NCBI RefSeq assembly: GCF_030440515.1
Contig: NZ_CP076543.1
Location: 2,108,001-2,172,000 of the forward strand
Source of the DNA: Streptomyces xanthophaeus
GTDB lineage: Bacteria; Actinomycetota; Actinomycetes; Streptomycetales; Streptomycetaceae
Direction: 5' to 3'
DNA length: 64,000 bases
Shown: positions 17,778-26,196 of the stretch, piece after piece
Position numbering within the stretch: the first letter of the stretch is position 1
Layout of the letters: each line of letters starts with the position of its first letter
Made by a program: the position numbers and the translations under genes
Notes under the pieces: generated by a model
Databases searched by the model: none
What the model was told of the DNA's origin: nothing
What the model saw: the letters and a program-made list of their open reading frames with translations, nothing else

Positions 17778-18676
17778 GAGGTCACTTCCTGAGGCGAGGA
17801 GGAGTCTGCGCGGAGCGCGAAGGCGCGGCGGACGAGCCACTCGAAGCCGTCAGTCAGGAGGTTTCCGAGCACGGCGTTGCGTGGTGCCGAGACGCTGCCG
17901 AGGTCTGCTGTGACCGTGCCGTCCGCGAGGACCCAGACGCGGAACGGGTAGGCATCGTGTGGGGCGCGTGTCGGCTGGGCGAAGACAGCGATGTCGGGGA
18001 CGAGTGCACGGGCATCGTTCACGGCCTGGAGGAAGTCCTCGCGTCCGAAACCGTAGATCTCCGCCTTTTGGGGGTTGGCGCGACCGATGGGCCGGTACTG
18101 GGAGATCAGCCAGTACTCGACCGGGGTGGTGACGGCCAGATTGCTGATGAGCCGGGCCAGGTCCTGGAGCGTCTGGATGGAGTGCGCTGTGGTGAAGGTG
18201 TTAATGGCGAGGCGCCGCCGGTCGGAGGTGAGCATGGCCGTGTTGGCCTGGAAGCAGTCGAAGTAGCCCTGTCCGCGGTACCAGTCGGCGGTCTCGGCAT
18301 CCGGGCCGTCGACTGCCAGGGAGTAGACGGTTACGTGATCGCGGATGTCGGGGTAGCGTCCTTTCAGGAGAAGGCCGTTGGTGTGCAGGTTCGTCTCGAA
18401 GCCGGCGGAGCGGGCGTGCCGGAGGGCGAGCTCCAGGTGGTTCTCGTACGGCATCACCGGGTCACCGCCGGTGAAGACGATCCGGTGCGCCTCCGACTCA
18501 GATCGGAGGCGGTCGATGACGCGGGCGACCGTATCCGCGTCGGCCTTGACGCGGTTTCGCTCGCGGTAGCAGAAGCGGCACACGCCCGGAGAGGACGGGG
18601 TGGGCGCCAAGTCCCAGGCGTTGCAATCGGTGTTGAGAACCAGGTGGATGACGCCCAGTTCGTCGTGGGTCAGCAT
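17774..18676 (-). CDS. Radical SAM enzyme with CX14CX2C cluster motif
   Basis: A 300-residue radical SAM protein. The three cluster cysteines are C18, C33 and C36, in TDCNAWDLAP...GVCRFCYRE, giving CX14CX2C instead of the canonical CX3CX2C. The SAM-binding TGGDP motif (IVFTGGDPVMPYE) and LHTNGLLL follow as in the family. No SPASM cysteines are visible. CX14CX2C is known from the QueE (7-carboxy-7-deazaguanine synthase) of Burkholderia multivorans, but this protein is longer and lacks obvious substrate residues of QueE. It overlaps both neighbours, so it is part of a tightly coupled operon. It probably performs a carbon-skeleton rearrangement or C-C/C-N step in the pathway. Confidence 0.87.
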   Translation of the reverse strand: MLTHDELGVIHLVLNTDCNAWDLAPTPSSPGVCRFCYRERNRVKADADTVARVIDRLRSESEAHRIVFTGGDPVMPYENHLELALRHARSAGFETNLHTNGLLLKGRYPDIRDHVTVYSLAVDGPDAETADWYRGQGYFDCFQANTAMLTSDRRRLAINTFTTAHSIQTLQDLARLISNLAVTTPVEYWLISQYRPIGRANPQKAEIYGFGREDFLQAVNDARALVPDIAVFAQPTRAPHDAYPFRVWVLADGTVTADLGSVSAPRNAVLGNLLTDGFEWLVRRAFALRADSSSPQEVTS

Positions 18677-19821
18677 GCGGCCTTCTCCCTGTGGGGCGCG
18701 TGGTGTGCGGAAGCCGGGTGAGAGTCCCGGTGGAGCAGCGCTTCGAGCGCGAGGGGCGAGCCGCCGGTGAGGCGGACGAAGCGGAGCAGTGTGTCCAATC
18801 CCGCGCCGTCGCGGAGGATGGTGAGCGCGGTGTCGAGGCCTGCCTGGAGAGTCGGGACCATGTGAGCCGTGAGAAGAAGCAGGGCCGCGTTGAGAGCGAC
18901 AGCGTCGCGAGCGGGCGAGGTGTCCCGGCCGGCCAGGACACGCACCGCAGCGGCCACGTTCGAGTGGGGGTCCGCGTGCTGGGTAATGCAACTCAGGTTT
19001 CGGGGCATGGACGCCGCGGCTCGCGTCACGTCGTCGGCGAGGGTGTGGTCCTCCAGGCTGTCGCTGATCCGGCAGGCACGAACTTTGGTCCCGGGGAGGA
19101 GTTCGTCGACCTGGAGTGTCGTGTCGGCGGAGGAGTTGACCACAGTCGCGTCTGGCAGCCCGAGCCGGGAAAGGAGCCTCGCGGAGACGTCGACCGCGGG
19201 GTGCGAGAGTCCGTAGACGTAGGCGGGACAGACCACGGGGCTCAGCAGCGCAGGGAAGGCCAGGCTCAGGGCGTGTACCGCCTGGAACCTGCCTCCGTAG
19301 CGCTGGTCGAACTCGGGCACCCGGTGCTCGATGGAGAAGAAGCCGAATCCGCAATCGGCTGCGATGCCGACCATCTCTCCATGCGGCACTGCCTCGATCT
19401 CCGCGCCGACGAGGTCGATGAAGTCACGTGACCCGGTCTTGGAGGAGGCGCTGCGAGAGCCGAGCTTGGCGATGTGTGCCCCGCCTGTGGCCGCGACAAG
19501 CGCGGCGCTCGAACTGAGATTGATCGTCTTGAGGGTCTTCTTCCCGCTACCGGTGTAGCCGACGAATCGAATCCCCTCAGGCGGTCGGTGGAAATCCCAG
19601 CCGGCCCGGTCCAGGTGGGTGGCGGCGCGGATGGCGGCCTCTACTTCTCCGATCCTTGGGCCACGTAACAACAGGCCGGTCAGAACGCTGCCGAGCATCA
19701 CATCGCGTGTATTGCCGGCCGGGAGTTCGAGGACCGCGAGGACCCCATCGTGGACCTCATGGGGTTCGATCGTGACACGAGAGTTGATCTTGTGGATCAG
19801 TGGCGGAATGGAGACGGTCAT
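18670..19821 (-). CDS. TrpD-like phosphoribosyltransferase (glycosyltransferase family 3 / nucleoside phosphorylase II fold)
   Basis: A 383-residue protein related to anthranilate phosphoribosyltransferase and pyrimidine nucleoside phosphorylase. The diagnostic block at residues 88-133 contains GYTGSGKKTLKTINLSSSAA, AATGGAHIAKLGSRSASSKTG, matching the TrpD PRPP/phosphate-binding region (GTGGD...NiST...KHGnR...SS.sG). VNSSADTTLQVDEL-like residues follow. Housekeeping TrpD is expected elsewhere, so this is a specialised paralogue. It could attach phosphoribose to an aromatic amine or heterocycle, or split a nucleoside. Codon 52 is TTA (19666-19668 on the complement). The stop overlaps the radical SAM start by 7 bp. 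Confidence 0.82.
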   Translation of the reverse strand: MTVSIPPLIHKINSRVTIEPHEVHDGVLAVLELPAGNTRDVMLGSVLTGLLLRGPRIGEVEAAIRAATHLDRAGWDFHRPPEGIRFVGYTGSGKKTLKTINLSSSAALVAATGGAHIAKLGSRSASSKTGSRDFIDLVGAEIEAVPHGEMVGIAADCGFGFFSIEHRVPEFDQRYGGRFQAVHALSLAFPALLSPVVCPAYVYGLSHPAVDVSARLLSRLGLPDATVVNSSADTTLQVDELLPGTKVRACRISDSLEDHTLADDVTRAAASMPRNLSCITQHADPHSNVAAAVRVLAGRDTSPARDAVALNAALLLLTAHMVPTLQAGLDTALTILRDGAGLDTLLRFVRLTGGSPLALEALLHRDSHPASAHHAPHREKAAC

Positions 19822-19839
19822 GGTCGTGGCTCCAAGGAG

Positions 19840-20853
19840 TCAGGTGTTCGAGGTCAGCAGGACTTTGAACGGGCGGTGATGGTCCTGACGCCGCAGTGCC
19901 GCCAGCGCCTGGGGTAGTTCGCACAGGGGATAGCGGTCCCGCGTCAGCAGGTCGGCCCACGCTCCGCCTTGGCTGAGGAGAGCGAGGGCGTCGTGGAAGT
20001 CGTCGCGGCCGTTGGCGCGGCAGTACGAGAAGGAGCCACGCAGGGTTACCGAACGACGGAAGAGATCGCGGAGCGGTAGGGAGAGGGTGACGTCCGGGGC
20101 GTAGGCGTTCTGCACGAGTACCGTTCCTCCGTCCCGGACCGCTGCGGCAGCCTGGCGTAAGGGGGAATCGTCGTGCCCGGCAGCAGCGTCGACAACGGCA
20201 TCACATGGCGGTAGAGCGCCGTGGTGCACTGTGAGGCGCGGCCCGGTGAGGGCTGACTTCAGCTCGCTCTGCCGCGTGGCAGACCGGACCGTGAGGTGCA
20301 CGTCCCACCCGGCCTCGGAGGCATAGATCGCCGTACAGATCCCAAGCGCACCGGCGCCGATGACTCCGAGACGCCCCGGGGCTGCTTGCATTCCGCAGCG
20401 GACGCCGTGCAGCGCCACCGCCATGGGATCGGCCAGAATGCCGTGAGCGGGGTCTCGGAAACTGGGGAGCTTCACCACGCTGGATTCCGGGACCCGAACG
20501 ATCTCGGCGAGACCACCGGGAAGATCCCATCCGACGCGCCGCAGGTCCTGGCACAGGTCCGTTCGCCCGTGCCGGCAGTCATGGCAAGAGTCGCACCCGA
20601 TCAGCGAATCGATGGCGGCCCAGGCACCAGATCGGGCTTCCCTGCCGACGATCTCGTGCCCTGGGAACCACGGCGTAGGTATCGAGCCGCCCCATGAGGG
20701 GTGGAGCTTGGGGACATCGCTGCCGCAGACGCCCGCGTACCGGACATGAACGAGAGCTGTGCCACTGGTGGAACCCGAGGTGCATGATACCGGGGCTTCC
20801 TCAAGTTGTGGGATACCCCCGCGAACCCTCCATGCACGCGTCGCCGTGTTCAT
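19840..20853 (-). CDS. Zinc-dependent medium-chain alcohol dehydrogenase
   Basis: A 337-residue MDR dehydrogenase. Catalytic zinc ligands appear in YAGVCGSD and PGHEIVGRE. The structural zinc lobe is CDSCHDCRHGRTDLC with four Cys. The Rossmann fold is LGVIGAGALGICTAIYASEAG. This subfamily includes sorbitol/threonine and aminocyclitol dehydrogenases that oxidise sugar hydroxyls. ATG 20853 overlaps the HAD stop (ATGA). Codon 232 is TTA (20158-20160 on the complement). In context it likely oxidises a sugar or ribose-derived alcohol to a ketone. Confidence 0.9.
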   Translation of the reverse strand: MNTATRAWRVRGGIPQLEEAPVSCTSGSTSGTALVHVRYAGVCGSDVPKLHPSWGGSIPTPWFPGHEIVGREARSGAWAAIDSLIGCDSCHDCRHGRTDLCQDLRRVGWDLPGGLAEIVRVPESSVVKLPSFRDPAHGILADPMAVALHGVRCGMQAAPGRLGVIGAGALGICTAIYASEAGWDVHLTVRSATRQSELKSALTGPRLTVHHGALPPCDAVVDAAAGHDDSPLRQAAAAVRDGGTVLVQNAYAPDVTLSLPLRDLFRRSVTLRGSFSYCRANGRDDFHDALALLSQGGAWADLLTRDRYPLCELPQALAALRRQDHHRPFKVLLTSNT

Positions 20854-21545
20854 GCGGCCCACCCGTCGGCCAGCACCGCAGGCAGGAACTCCACTGCCGG
20901 TAAGGACGCTCCGGACCATGGCGTCTCACCAAAAGCGAGGCGGTGTGAACCGCCGCGGCGTGTCACACGCAGGGGCGTCATCCCCGACCGCTGAGCCCCT
21001 GCCAATTCGTCACCGCCGCCGTCCCCGCAGTAGACGGTGTTGCCCGGTGTTACGCCGAGCCGCACCAGCACTCGGTCGAAGAGACCGGGGGCCGGCTTCA
21101 TCGCCCCTTCCCAGCAACTGAATAACGCCAGCTCGAAATACTGGGCGAGGGCCGACGTGCTCCAGGACTCGGCAATGTCCGGGGAAGCGTCACTGAGCAG
21201 TGCCAGACGTAGCCCAGAGCGCCGTAACTCAGCCAGCGCCCGACAGATCGACTCGTCGGCAGCCAGCCGGGTCGCTGCGAGTCGACGAAGCACCGATGCC
21301 GCGTCCGCCACGTGGTCCTCCGATGCACCACATCGCTCGGCGAGATACGCGGCGACAGCGGCTCCCGAGCGCAACTCCCCGTCGTGCCGGACCCGCCAGC
21401 TCCTGGAAAGTGCCAGGTCGACGGTCTCCCTGGCGACACCGAGTGCGGAGGAGAGCTCGACCACCGCGGCAGCACGTTCGGTGACGTCCGGAGCGGCGAC
21501 AAGAGTCCCGAACAGGTCAAGCACCACGGCTCTGGGGCCGTCCAC
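20850..21545 (-). CDS. HAD-superfamily hydrolase (phosphatase-like), first gene of the operon
   Basis: A 231-residue haloacid-dehalogenase-type phosphatase. Motif I is VVLDLFGTLVA (nucleophile Asp; the usual second Asp is replaced by Gly in FGT, as in many HAD proteins), motif II is LALLSDAS, motif III is MKPAPGLF (Lys), and motif IV is VYCGDGGGDELAGA. GTG 21545 is preferred because motif I then starts about 8 residues in. A TTG at 21659 with GAGGGAG 7 nt upstream is a real alternative and would add 38 residues. It contains two TTA codons (21225-21227 and 21123-21125 on the complement). A role in dephosphorylating a phosphoribosylated intermediate fits the neighbouring TrpD-like gene. Confidence 0.82.
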   Translation of the reverse strand: MDGPRAVVLDLFGTLVAAPDVTERAAAVVELSSALGVARETVDLALSRSWRVRHDGELRSGAAVAAYLAERCGASEDHVADAASVLRRLAATRLAADESICRALAELRRSGLRLALLSDASPDIAESWSTSALAQYFELALFSCWEGAMKPAPGLFDRVLVRLGVTPGNTVYCGDGGGDELAGAQRSGMTPLRVTRRGGSHRLAFGETPWSGASLPAVEFLPAVLADGWAA

Positions 21546-21790
21546 CGCCCGCGAGCTGCCCGGTTGACACGGAGCCTCTCGTGTGCGGGTTGCAGCAACT
21601 GCGTTCAGTCGCGGCAACGGCGGCGCGCTGCGCGACCAAATGGGCGACAGGTAGTGCAAGTCGAGACTCCCTCACCTGTGTCGGGCGAGCCCGTCCCCGG
21701 GGCACAGAAGCGCTGGCAGTTCGCGGCTTCTCAGCAAATGCGATGTGGGCGGGTCGTGTTGTGAGGAGACGATTCCATCGGCGAGGGGGT

Positions 21791-21810
21791 GGACAGCGGA
21801 CAAACTGTCC
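21791..21810. promoter_or_regulatory. Inverted repeat in the HAD / XRE divergent promoter
   Basis: GGACAG-N8-CTGTCC, with an inner GGACAAACTGTCC, lies in the roughly 500-bp region between the operon and its divergent regulator. A very similar GGACA-CAAC-TGTCC occurs at 33159. It is a candidate operator of the XRE protein. Apart from this and the repeat at 21925, no gene is seen between 21546 and 22043. Confidence 0.4.
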
Positions 21811-21924
21811 TGAGCGATCTTCCGCATGCTTATTGACCGAATGCCGCAAGCCATGTAATGGAAATGACGGTGCAGTTGATGACACATCTGGGATGATAGG
21901 CGTCATTTCGACGAGATCGACATC

Positions 21925-21941
21925 GGCTGAGAGGCTCAGCC
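21925..21941. promoter_or_regulatory. Second inverted repeat upstream of the XRE gene
   Basis: GGCTGAG-AGG-CTCAGCC is a perfect 7-3-7 palindrome about 100 bp before the XRE start codon and a candidate autoregulatory operator. Confidence 0.4.
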
Positions 21942-22043
21942 ACGCGGTGGCGTGAACGTGAACTCTGTCCACAGCTCGCCGCGAGGCTGGACATCGAACG
22001 TACGCTGGGCAGAGTGCTCCGTCGCGAAGGGACTGTTCCGCCC

Positions 22044-23282
22044 ATGAGTGAAAACCTGACGCTGGGAGACCGTCTCCGTATCGCCCGAAAGACACGGAAG
22101 CTGTCTGCCGCCCAACTGGCACACAAGGTCGCGATCTCGCCCAGCTACGTACAGAAGCTCGAGTCTGGCGTGCGCAAGGCATCACCATCCCTTGTCCTGG
22201 CGCTCGCCAAGGCGCTTCATTTCGGCCCGGAGGTCCTGACCGGGCAGCCGTACTACGGCGAACCCGAGGCCGAAGACGGCGTGCACGCCGTGATACCTGA
22301 GCTGCGCAGGATCATGCTGTGCTACGACACCCCTGACGACCTGGAGATCGCACCCAGGCCCCTGCCCGTGCTCGCCTCCGAGATGGACCAGGTAGCCGCT
22401 CTCCGTCGGGATGCGCGCTACGCTGCAATGGGCCCCCTCCTCCCGGCAGTTATCACAGAACTGACGCACATCGCCCTGGAGGGTCGCAACGGCGAGCGAG
22501 AGAAGGCCTACGGTCACCTCGCTCGCGCCTACCGAGCAGTGAACTCCCTTGCACACAAGCTGGGACACCACGACCTGTCCAGCACAGCACTGGAACGCGT
22601 TCGCTGGGCCGCCGACTGCTCAGGCGACCCCTTGTTGCAGTTCACCGCCGGCTACCTTGTAGTGGGCGCGATGCTGCGGCAGGGTGCCTACGCGTCGGGA
22701 CGCCGCAAGCTGTCGGCACTGCGCCACGAGCTCGAACGAATGCAACCCGAGCACTCCTACACCAACGACGCCCTCGCCATCGACGGTGCCCTCCTGCTGA
22801 AGCTAGCCGTGCTGGAAGCTCGGGAGAACAATGCGGACCGCGCCGACACCTACCTCCGCGAGGCAGAGAGCGTTGCGCGCATGGCCGGCGACCGCGACTC
22901 CCTCGCCTACGAGATGTCATTCGGCCCCACGAACATCCGCATACACGAGGTGCACACCCTGATCGACATGGGGGACGTGGAGCAGGCACTCGTACGTCTC
23001 ACCCAGTGGTCCGGCGTCCCGGGGCAGGAGTGGGCGCCACCGGCCTCGACTGTGGGTGAACGGTCCAGCCACCACTTCATTGACGTCGCCTCGGCAAAGC
23101 TGGCCGTAGGTGACAGGCGTGGCGCATTCGCAGACCTTAGGCGGGCACGGAAGGTTGCCCCTAACCACACCCGCTTCCATCCGTCGGCCCGGGAAACGTC
23201 GGCCGCACTCCTACGCATGGACACGCATCCTTCCAACGAGCTGGCGGCCTTTGGAAGGTGGGCTGGCGTTACCACAGCCTAG
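22044..23282 (+). CDS. XRE-family regulator with helical (TPR-like) C-terminal domain
   Basis: A 412-residue regulator. Residues 10-65 are a Cro/CI helix-turn-helix (RLRIARKTRKLSAAQLAHKV, SPSYVQKLESGVRKASPSLV). The remaining roughly 340 residues are helical, with repeat-like segments (YGHLARAYRAVNSLA, DTYLREAESVARMAGD, VEQALVRL, AFADLRRARKVAP) that suggest a TPR ligand- or partner-binding domain. ATG 22044 is chosen; the frame extends 10 codons upstream. It is divergent from the HAD-to-TyrRS operon and is its most likely controller. Whether it activates or represses cannot be told from sequence. Confidence 0.88.
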   Translation: MSENLTLGDRLRIARKTRKLSAAQLAHKVAISPSYVQKLESGVRKASPSLVLALAKALHFGPEVLTGQPYYGEPEAEDGVHAVIPELRRIMLCYDTPDDLEIAPRPLPVLASEMDQVAALRRDARYAAMGPLLPAVITELTHIALEGRNGEREKAYGHLARAYRAVNSLAHKLGHHDLSSTALERVRWAADCSGDPLLQFTAGYLVVGAMLRQGAYASGRRKLSALRHELERMQPEHSYTNDALAIDGALLLKLAVLEARENNADRADTYLREAESVARMAGDRDSLAYEMSFGPTNIRIHEVHTLIDMGDVEQALVRLTQWSGVPGQEWAPPASTVGERSSHHFIDVASAKLAVGDRRGAFADLRRARKVAPNHTRFHPSARETSAALLRMDTHPSNELAAFGRWAGVTTA

Positions 23283-23351
23283 TGTTCCTGTAGGGCGTTT
23301 CCGTGCACTCGTCCGCAGACAATCCGTCCGCGCACGGCACTGGTCACGTGG

Positions 23352-23387
23352 AATGGTCTCCTCACCAGCCTTTGTGAGGAGACCATT
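23352..23387 (+). promoter_or_regulatory. Hairpin that buries the ribosome binding site of the following gene
   Basis: AATGGTCTCCTCAC (23352-23365) pairs perfectly with GTGAGGAGACCATT (23374-23387) over an 8-nt loop. The right arm contains GAGGAGA (23376-23382), the Shine-Dalgarno sequence of the gene starting at 23390, only 2 nt after the stem. The structure could block translation of that gene unless opened, or act as terminator of the XRE transcript. Confidence 0.75.
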
Positions 23388-23389
23388 TC

Positions 23390-23824
23390 ATGTCTGTGGA
23401 CCGTCCACCTTCGTGCGGGATCCCGCCGCGATGGATGCCGATCGGTGACGACCCCGACGTCTGCCCGGTCGGACAGTGGTGGGACGTTGTTCGAGTATCC
23501 GAAGTCGTTGGCCGCCGCGCCATCGAGATCCTCCAGGCGGAGGGTGAGCCCGTGGGACCGGTGGTACTCAGCGACGAGGGCGCCGAACTGCGTATGTGCG
23601 TCCTGGTTCCCGTTGGTACGGCCGTGACCTGGCAGGAGCCAGACACTGTGGCGCTTGGGCAGCGATGCCACCTCGTCGTGCCCCCTCTTGCCGCCACCTC
23701 TCCGCCCGGACTGCACTGGCACGTGCTACCCGCCAGCCCTCGCCTCTTGACGCGACCGATGGCCCTGAGCAGGGCTATTGGCCGGGCGCGTAGGGAAGAG
23801 CGCGGAGCTTCCGGTACCGCGTAG
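23390..23824 (+). CDS. Conserved-looking small hypothetical protein downstream of the XRE regulator
   Basis: A 144-residue soluble protein without a recognised domain. It starts with SVDRPPSCGIPPRWMPIG and has a mixed alpha/beta core (WWDVVRVSEVVGRRAIEIL, GPVVLSDEGAELRMCVLVPVG). The ATG follows a 14-bp hairpin containing its own Shine-Dalgarno sequence. It is co-directional with the XRE gene, 107 bp downstream, so it may be a co-regulated partner. Coding bias is good for Streptomyces. No function can be assigned. Confidence 0.7.
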   Translation: MSVDRPPSCGIPPRWMPIGDDPDVCPVGQWWDVVRVSEVVGRRAIEILQAEGEPVGPVVLSDEGAELRMCVLVPVGTAVTWQEPDTVALGQRCHLVVPPLAATSPPGLHWHVLPASPRLLTRPMALSRAIGRARREERGASGTA

Positions 23825-24015
23825 TGCCTCTCCGTATTTCCCTCGTCCTATTACCTGTCGCCATCACGGCACTGCTGGCCCCGCCGGCACACAGCAGTCC
23901 AGTCGCTTCAGCGCCGCAGCGGCCCCGGGCTGTGGGAGCACTTGACCTCCGGCTGGAGTCGGCCCTGTCCATCTGCGGTTCCGGGGGGAACCCGAGTCGC
24001 AGCCTCCCAGCAATA
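23824..24015 (+). pseudogene. Start of a secreted protein, truncated
   Basis: GTG at 23824 overlaps the preceding stop (TAGTG). It encodes a plausible signal peptide (LRISLVLLPVAITALLAPPAHS) and an Ala-Pro-rich stretch, but within about 60 residues the frame loses coding character and enters an ATPase remnant in other frames. It looks like the 5' end of an exported-protein gene cut off by recombination. Confidence is modest because the coding part is short. Confidence 0.4.
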
Positions 24016-24887
24016 TCCACCCTCTCACGGGCCGCAACGGGATCGGAAAGTCCTATCTCCTGTCTCACCTGGCCCGCGCGGTCGCCGCCCCCGAGCAGGA
24101 TCCGCAGCGACTCGGCCAGATCATCGAGTACAGCCGTGACGGACGCTCGTTCGCCAACCTCGTCACCGTCTCGTTCAGCGCCTTCAACGAGTTCCCCGTC
24201 GTCGAGGGGACGACATGTTCACCGCTTCGTACGTTGGCCTGCGTATCCCCGCCGCCCGCTCGCCGAAGTTCAAGACCCCGCGCGCGCTACGCGGGGACTT
24301 CAAGGAGAGCATGGAGGCGTGCCTGACCCGCGAACGCGCGGAACGGTGGATCACCGCTCTACGGAGCCTGTTCTATGCCGGCAGCGGCCTTTTGGAGGAG
24401 GGCCGGCTGGAGGACTTCCAGGCCACGGCCGCCCCCGCAGGCGCGGCGAGAAGGCGCGGGCGCTGTTCCGGGGCCTCAGCTCAGACCACAAGATCGTCTT
24501 GCTCACCATGGCCCGCCTCGTCGAGCACGTCAGCGAACGCACCCTGGTGATCACCGACGAGCCCGAAGCGCACCTGCACCCGCCGCTAGTGGCCGCCTTC
24601 ATGCGGGCCCTGCCAGACCTGCTGGCCGAACGCAGCGGCCTTGCGATCGTTGCCACGCACTCCCCCGTCGCGCTGCAGGAAATCCCGGCCCACTGCGTGT
24701 GGAAGTTGCGCCGCTACGGCCAGCAACTCGGTTCCGACCGCACCCGGATCGAGACGTACGGCGAGAACGTCGGCATGCTCACCCACTGGGTGTTCGGCGT
24801 GGAGGTCGCCGAGGCCGGCTTCCTGAGCGAGCTGCGCTGCCTTGTCGAGCGCGGCTACTCCTTCGAGGCAGTGATGGAGCATTTCGG
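24015..24887 (+). pseudogene. Frameshifted AAA-type ATPase (OLD/AAA_21-like), interrupted by an IS element
   Basis: Three consecutive frames give parts of one ATPase. Frame one carries Walker A GRNGIGKS (about 24038-24061) and IIEYSRDGRSFANLVTVSFS. A shift near 24210 leads to YVGLRIPAARSPKFKTPRAL and WITALRSLFYAGSGLLEE. A second shift near 24450 leads to KARALFRGLSSDHKIVLLTM, Walker B VITDEPEAHLHPPLV and switch region VATHSPVAL. It ends at VMEHF, where a transposase begins. It is thus an inactivated ATPase of the type common in defence loci, broken by two frameshifts and a truncation. Confidence 0.82.
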
Positions 24888-25690
24888 GTGGTCACGGATG
24901 CGATGTGGGATCGGATCGAGCCGCTGATGCCGGCCGATCCGGTCCGCGGTCGGCGATGGGCCGATCGCCGCCGAACCTTGGAAGCCATCGCGGGGAAGTA
25001 CCGCACCTGCTCTCCCTGGCGGGACCTTCGGACGAGCTCGGCCCGTTCCAGACCGCCCACAAGCGGTTGACCAGGTGGGCCGTGGACGGCACCTGGGAAC
25101 GCATCCTTGCCACGGTCCTGGCAGCTGCCGACGACGCTGACGACATCGGCTGGACCGTGTCGGTGGACTCCACCATCTGTCGTGCCCGCCAGCACGCCGT
25201 CGGCGCCAGGAAAAGGGGGCTCTAGGCCGGGCTGAATCCGACGATCACGCGCTCAGACGCTCCCGCGGCGGCCTGAGCGCGAAGGTCCACCTCGCCAGCG
25301 ACGGCCGTGCACGACCCCTCACCGTCCGCGTCACCGCAGGCCAGACGGGCGACGCCCAGGCCTTCGAGACCGTCATGGCCGCCATCCGTGCCGCGAAGCG
25401 GATCCGGAAGACCAAGGACCCGCCCGGAAATCGTCCTGGCGGACCGCGCTCACTCATCCCGCGCGATCCGGAATCACCTTCACCGACGCGGCATCCGCGC
25501 TGTCATCCGCCAGCCCGCCGACCAGATCGGCCACCGTCTGCGGCGAGGCCGCGCCGGGGCCGAACGCCGGCCTTCGACGCCGAGGCCTACAAGCAGCGCA
25601 ACGCGGTCGAGCGATGCATCAACCGGCTCAAGCAGTGGCGCGGCCTGACCATGCGAACGGACAAGCTCAGCCGCCGCTGGCGACGAACCG
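24888..25690 (+). mobile_element. Decayed IS5-family transposase
   Basis: Pieces of an IS5/IS4-type transposase occur in at least four frame switches. These are VVTDAMWDRIEPLMP and the KYRT...SPWRDL segment (24888 to about 25020), GPFQTAHKRLTRWAVDGTWE and WTVSVDSTICRARQHA (first catalytic Asp), SRGGLSAKVHLASDGRARPL, VLADRAHSSRAIRNHL (second Asp), and EAYKQRNAVERCINRLKQW (catalytic Glu). The order matches the DDE fold, but the frames are broken, so it is inactive. Terminal inverted repeats could not be recognised. It marks the left boundary of the defence island. Confidence 0.85.
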
Positions 25691-25836
25691 TGCGGCCGCC
25701 GGCTGGGGCGCTGCCTCAACGGGCAGCGCGAACGGCAGCAGCCGATCCGAGCCACGTGCGCCGACTCGTTCCAGTCGGATCGCAGGACCCTGGGATCACG
25801 CCGTATGGCGGGCGTTCTTCCTCAGACCCCAAATCC

Positions 25837-25859
25837 GGTGCTCTGTATCGGAGAGCACC
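25837..25859. repeat. Inverted repeat in the gap after the IS remnant
   Basis: GGTGCTCT-GTATCGG-AGAGCACC is an 8-bp stem hairpin. The gap 25691-26004 otherwise holds no gene. An imperfect direct repeat (ACCCCAAATCCGGTGCTC at about 25826 and ACCCCAAACACCGTGCTC at about 25884) surrounds it. Confidence 0.4.
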
Positions 25860-26004
25860 AAGCGCACATCTTCTCCTAGAGAAACCCCAAACACCGTGCT
25901 CCCTGCGGTGTGTAGGCCACGTCTTCTACTGTCTTGTCTGGCACCAGGGATCGCACGGCTCGCGTCACGCCTCCGCCGATCCCTTGATCTCAGAAAGGAA
26001 GCCA

Positions 26005-26196
26005 GTGGAGCAGAGGTCTTTATACGTGGTCATCGCAGTCCTCACCGCCTTGGTGGCCGCCCTCGCCGGCAGTCTCGTTGCCGTCGCCGAAGGGGGCAGG
26101 CCCACGATGGCCTTCAAGACGGGAGTAGCCGCCTTCGCCGTAGCTCTGACCCTGGTCCTCGGAGTCATGGCTTCGCTTGGCGTGGTGGGCCCGTGA
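26005..26196 (+). CDS. 63-residue two-helix membrane protein with a TTA codon
   Basis: A tiny protein with two hydrophobic segments: roughly residues 7-27 (VVIAVLTALVAALAGSLVAV) and 40-61 (GVAAFAVALTLVLGVMASLGV). A short polar loop (EGGRPTMAFKT) joins them. GTG 26005 follows AAAGGAAG, a good Shine-Dalgarno. Codon 6 is TTA (26020-26022). The stop overlaps the HsdM start (GTGA), so it is co-translated with the modification subunit. Small two-TM proteins are used as membrane sensors or toxic effectors in phage-defence operons; here the role is unknown. Confidence 0.75.
   Translation: MEQRSLYVVIAVLTALVAALAGSLVAVAEGGRPTMAFKTGVAAFAVALTLVLGVMASLGVVGP

Noticed and set aside
25826..25915. Possible CRISPR-like repeats (ACCCCAAA...GGTGCTC twice)
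   Set aside because: Only two imperfect copies, no regular spacer length and no cas genes.
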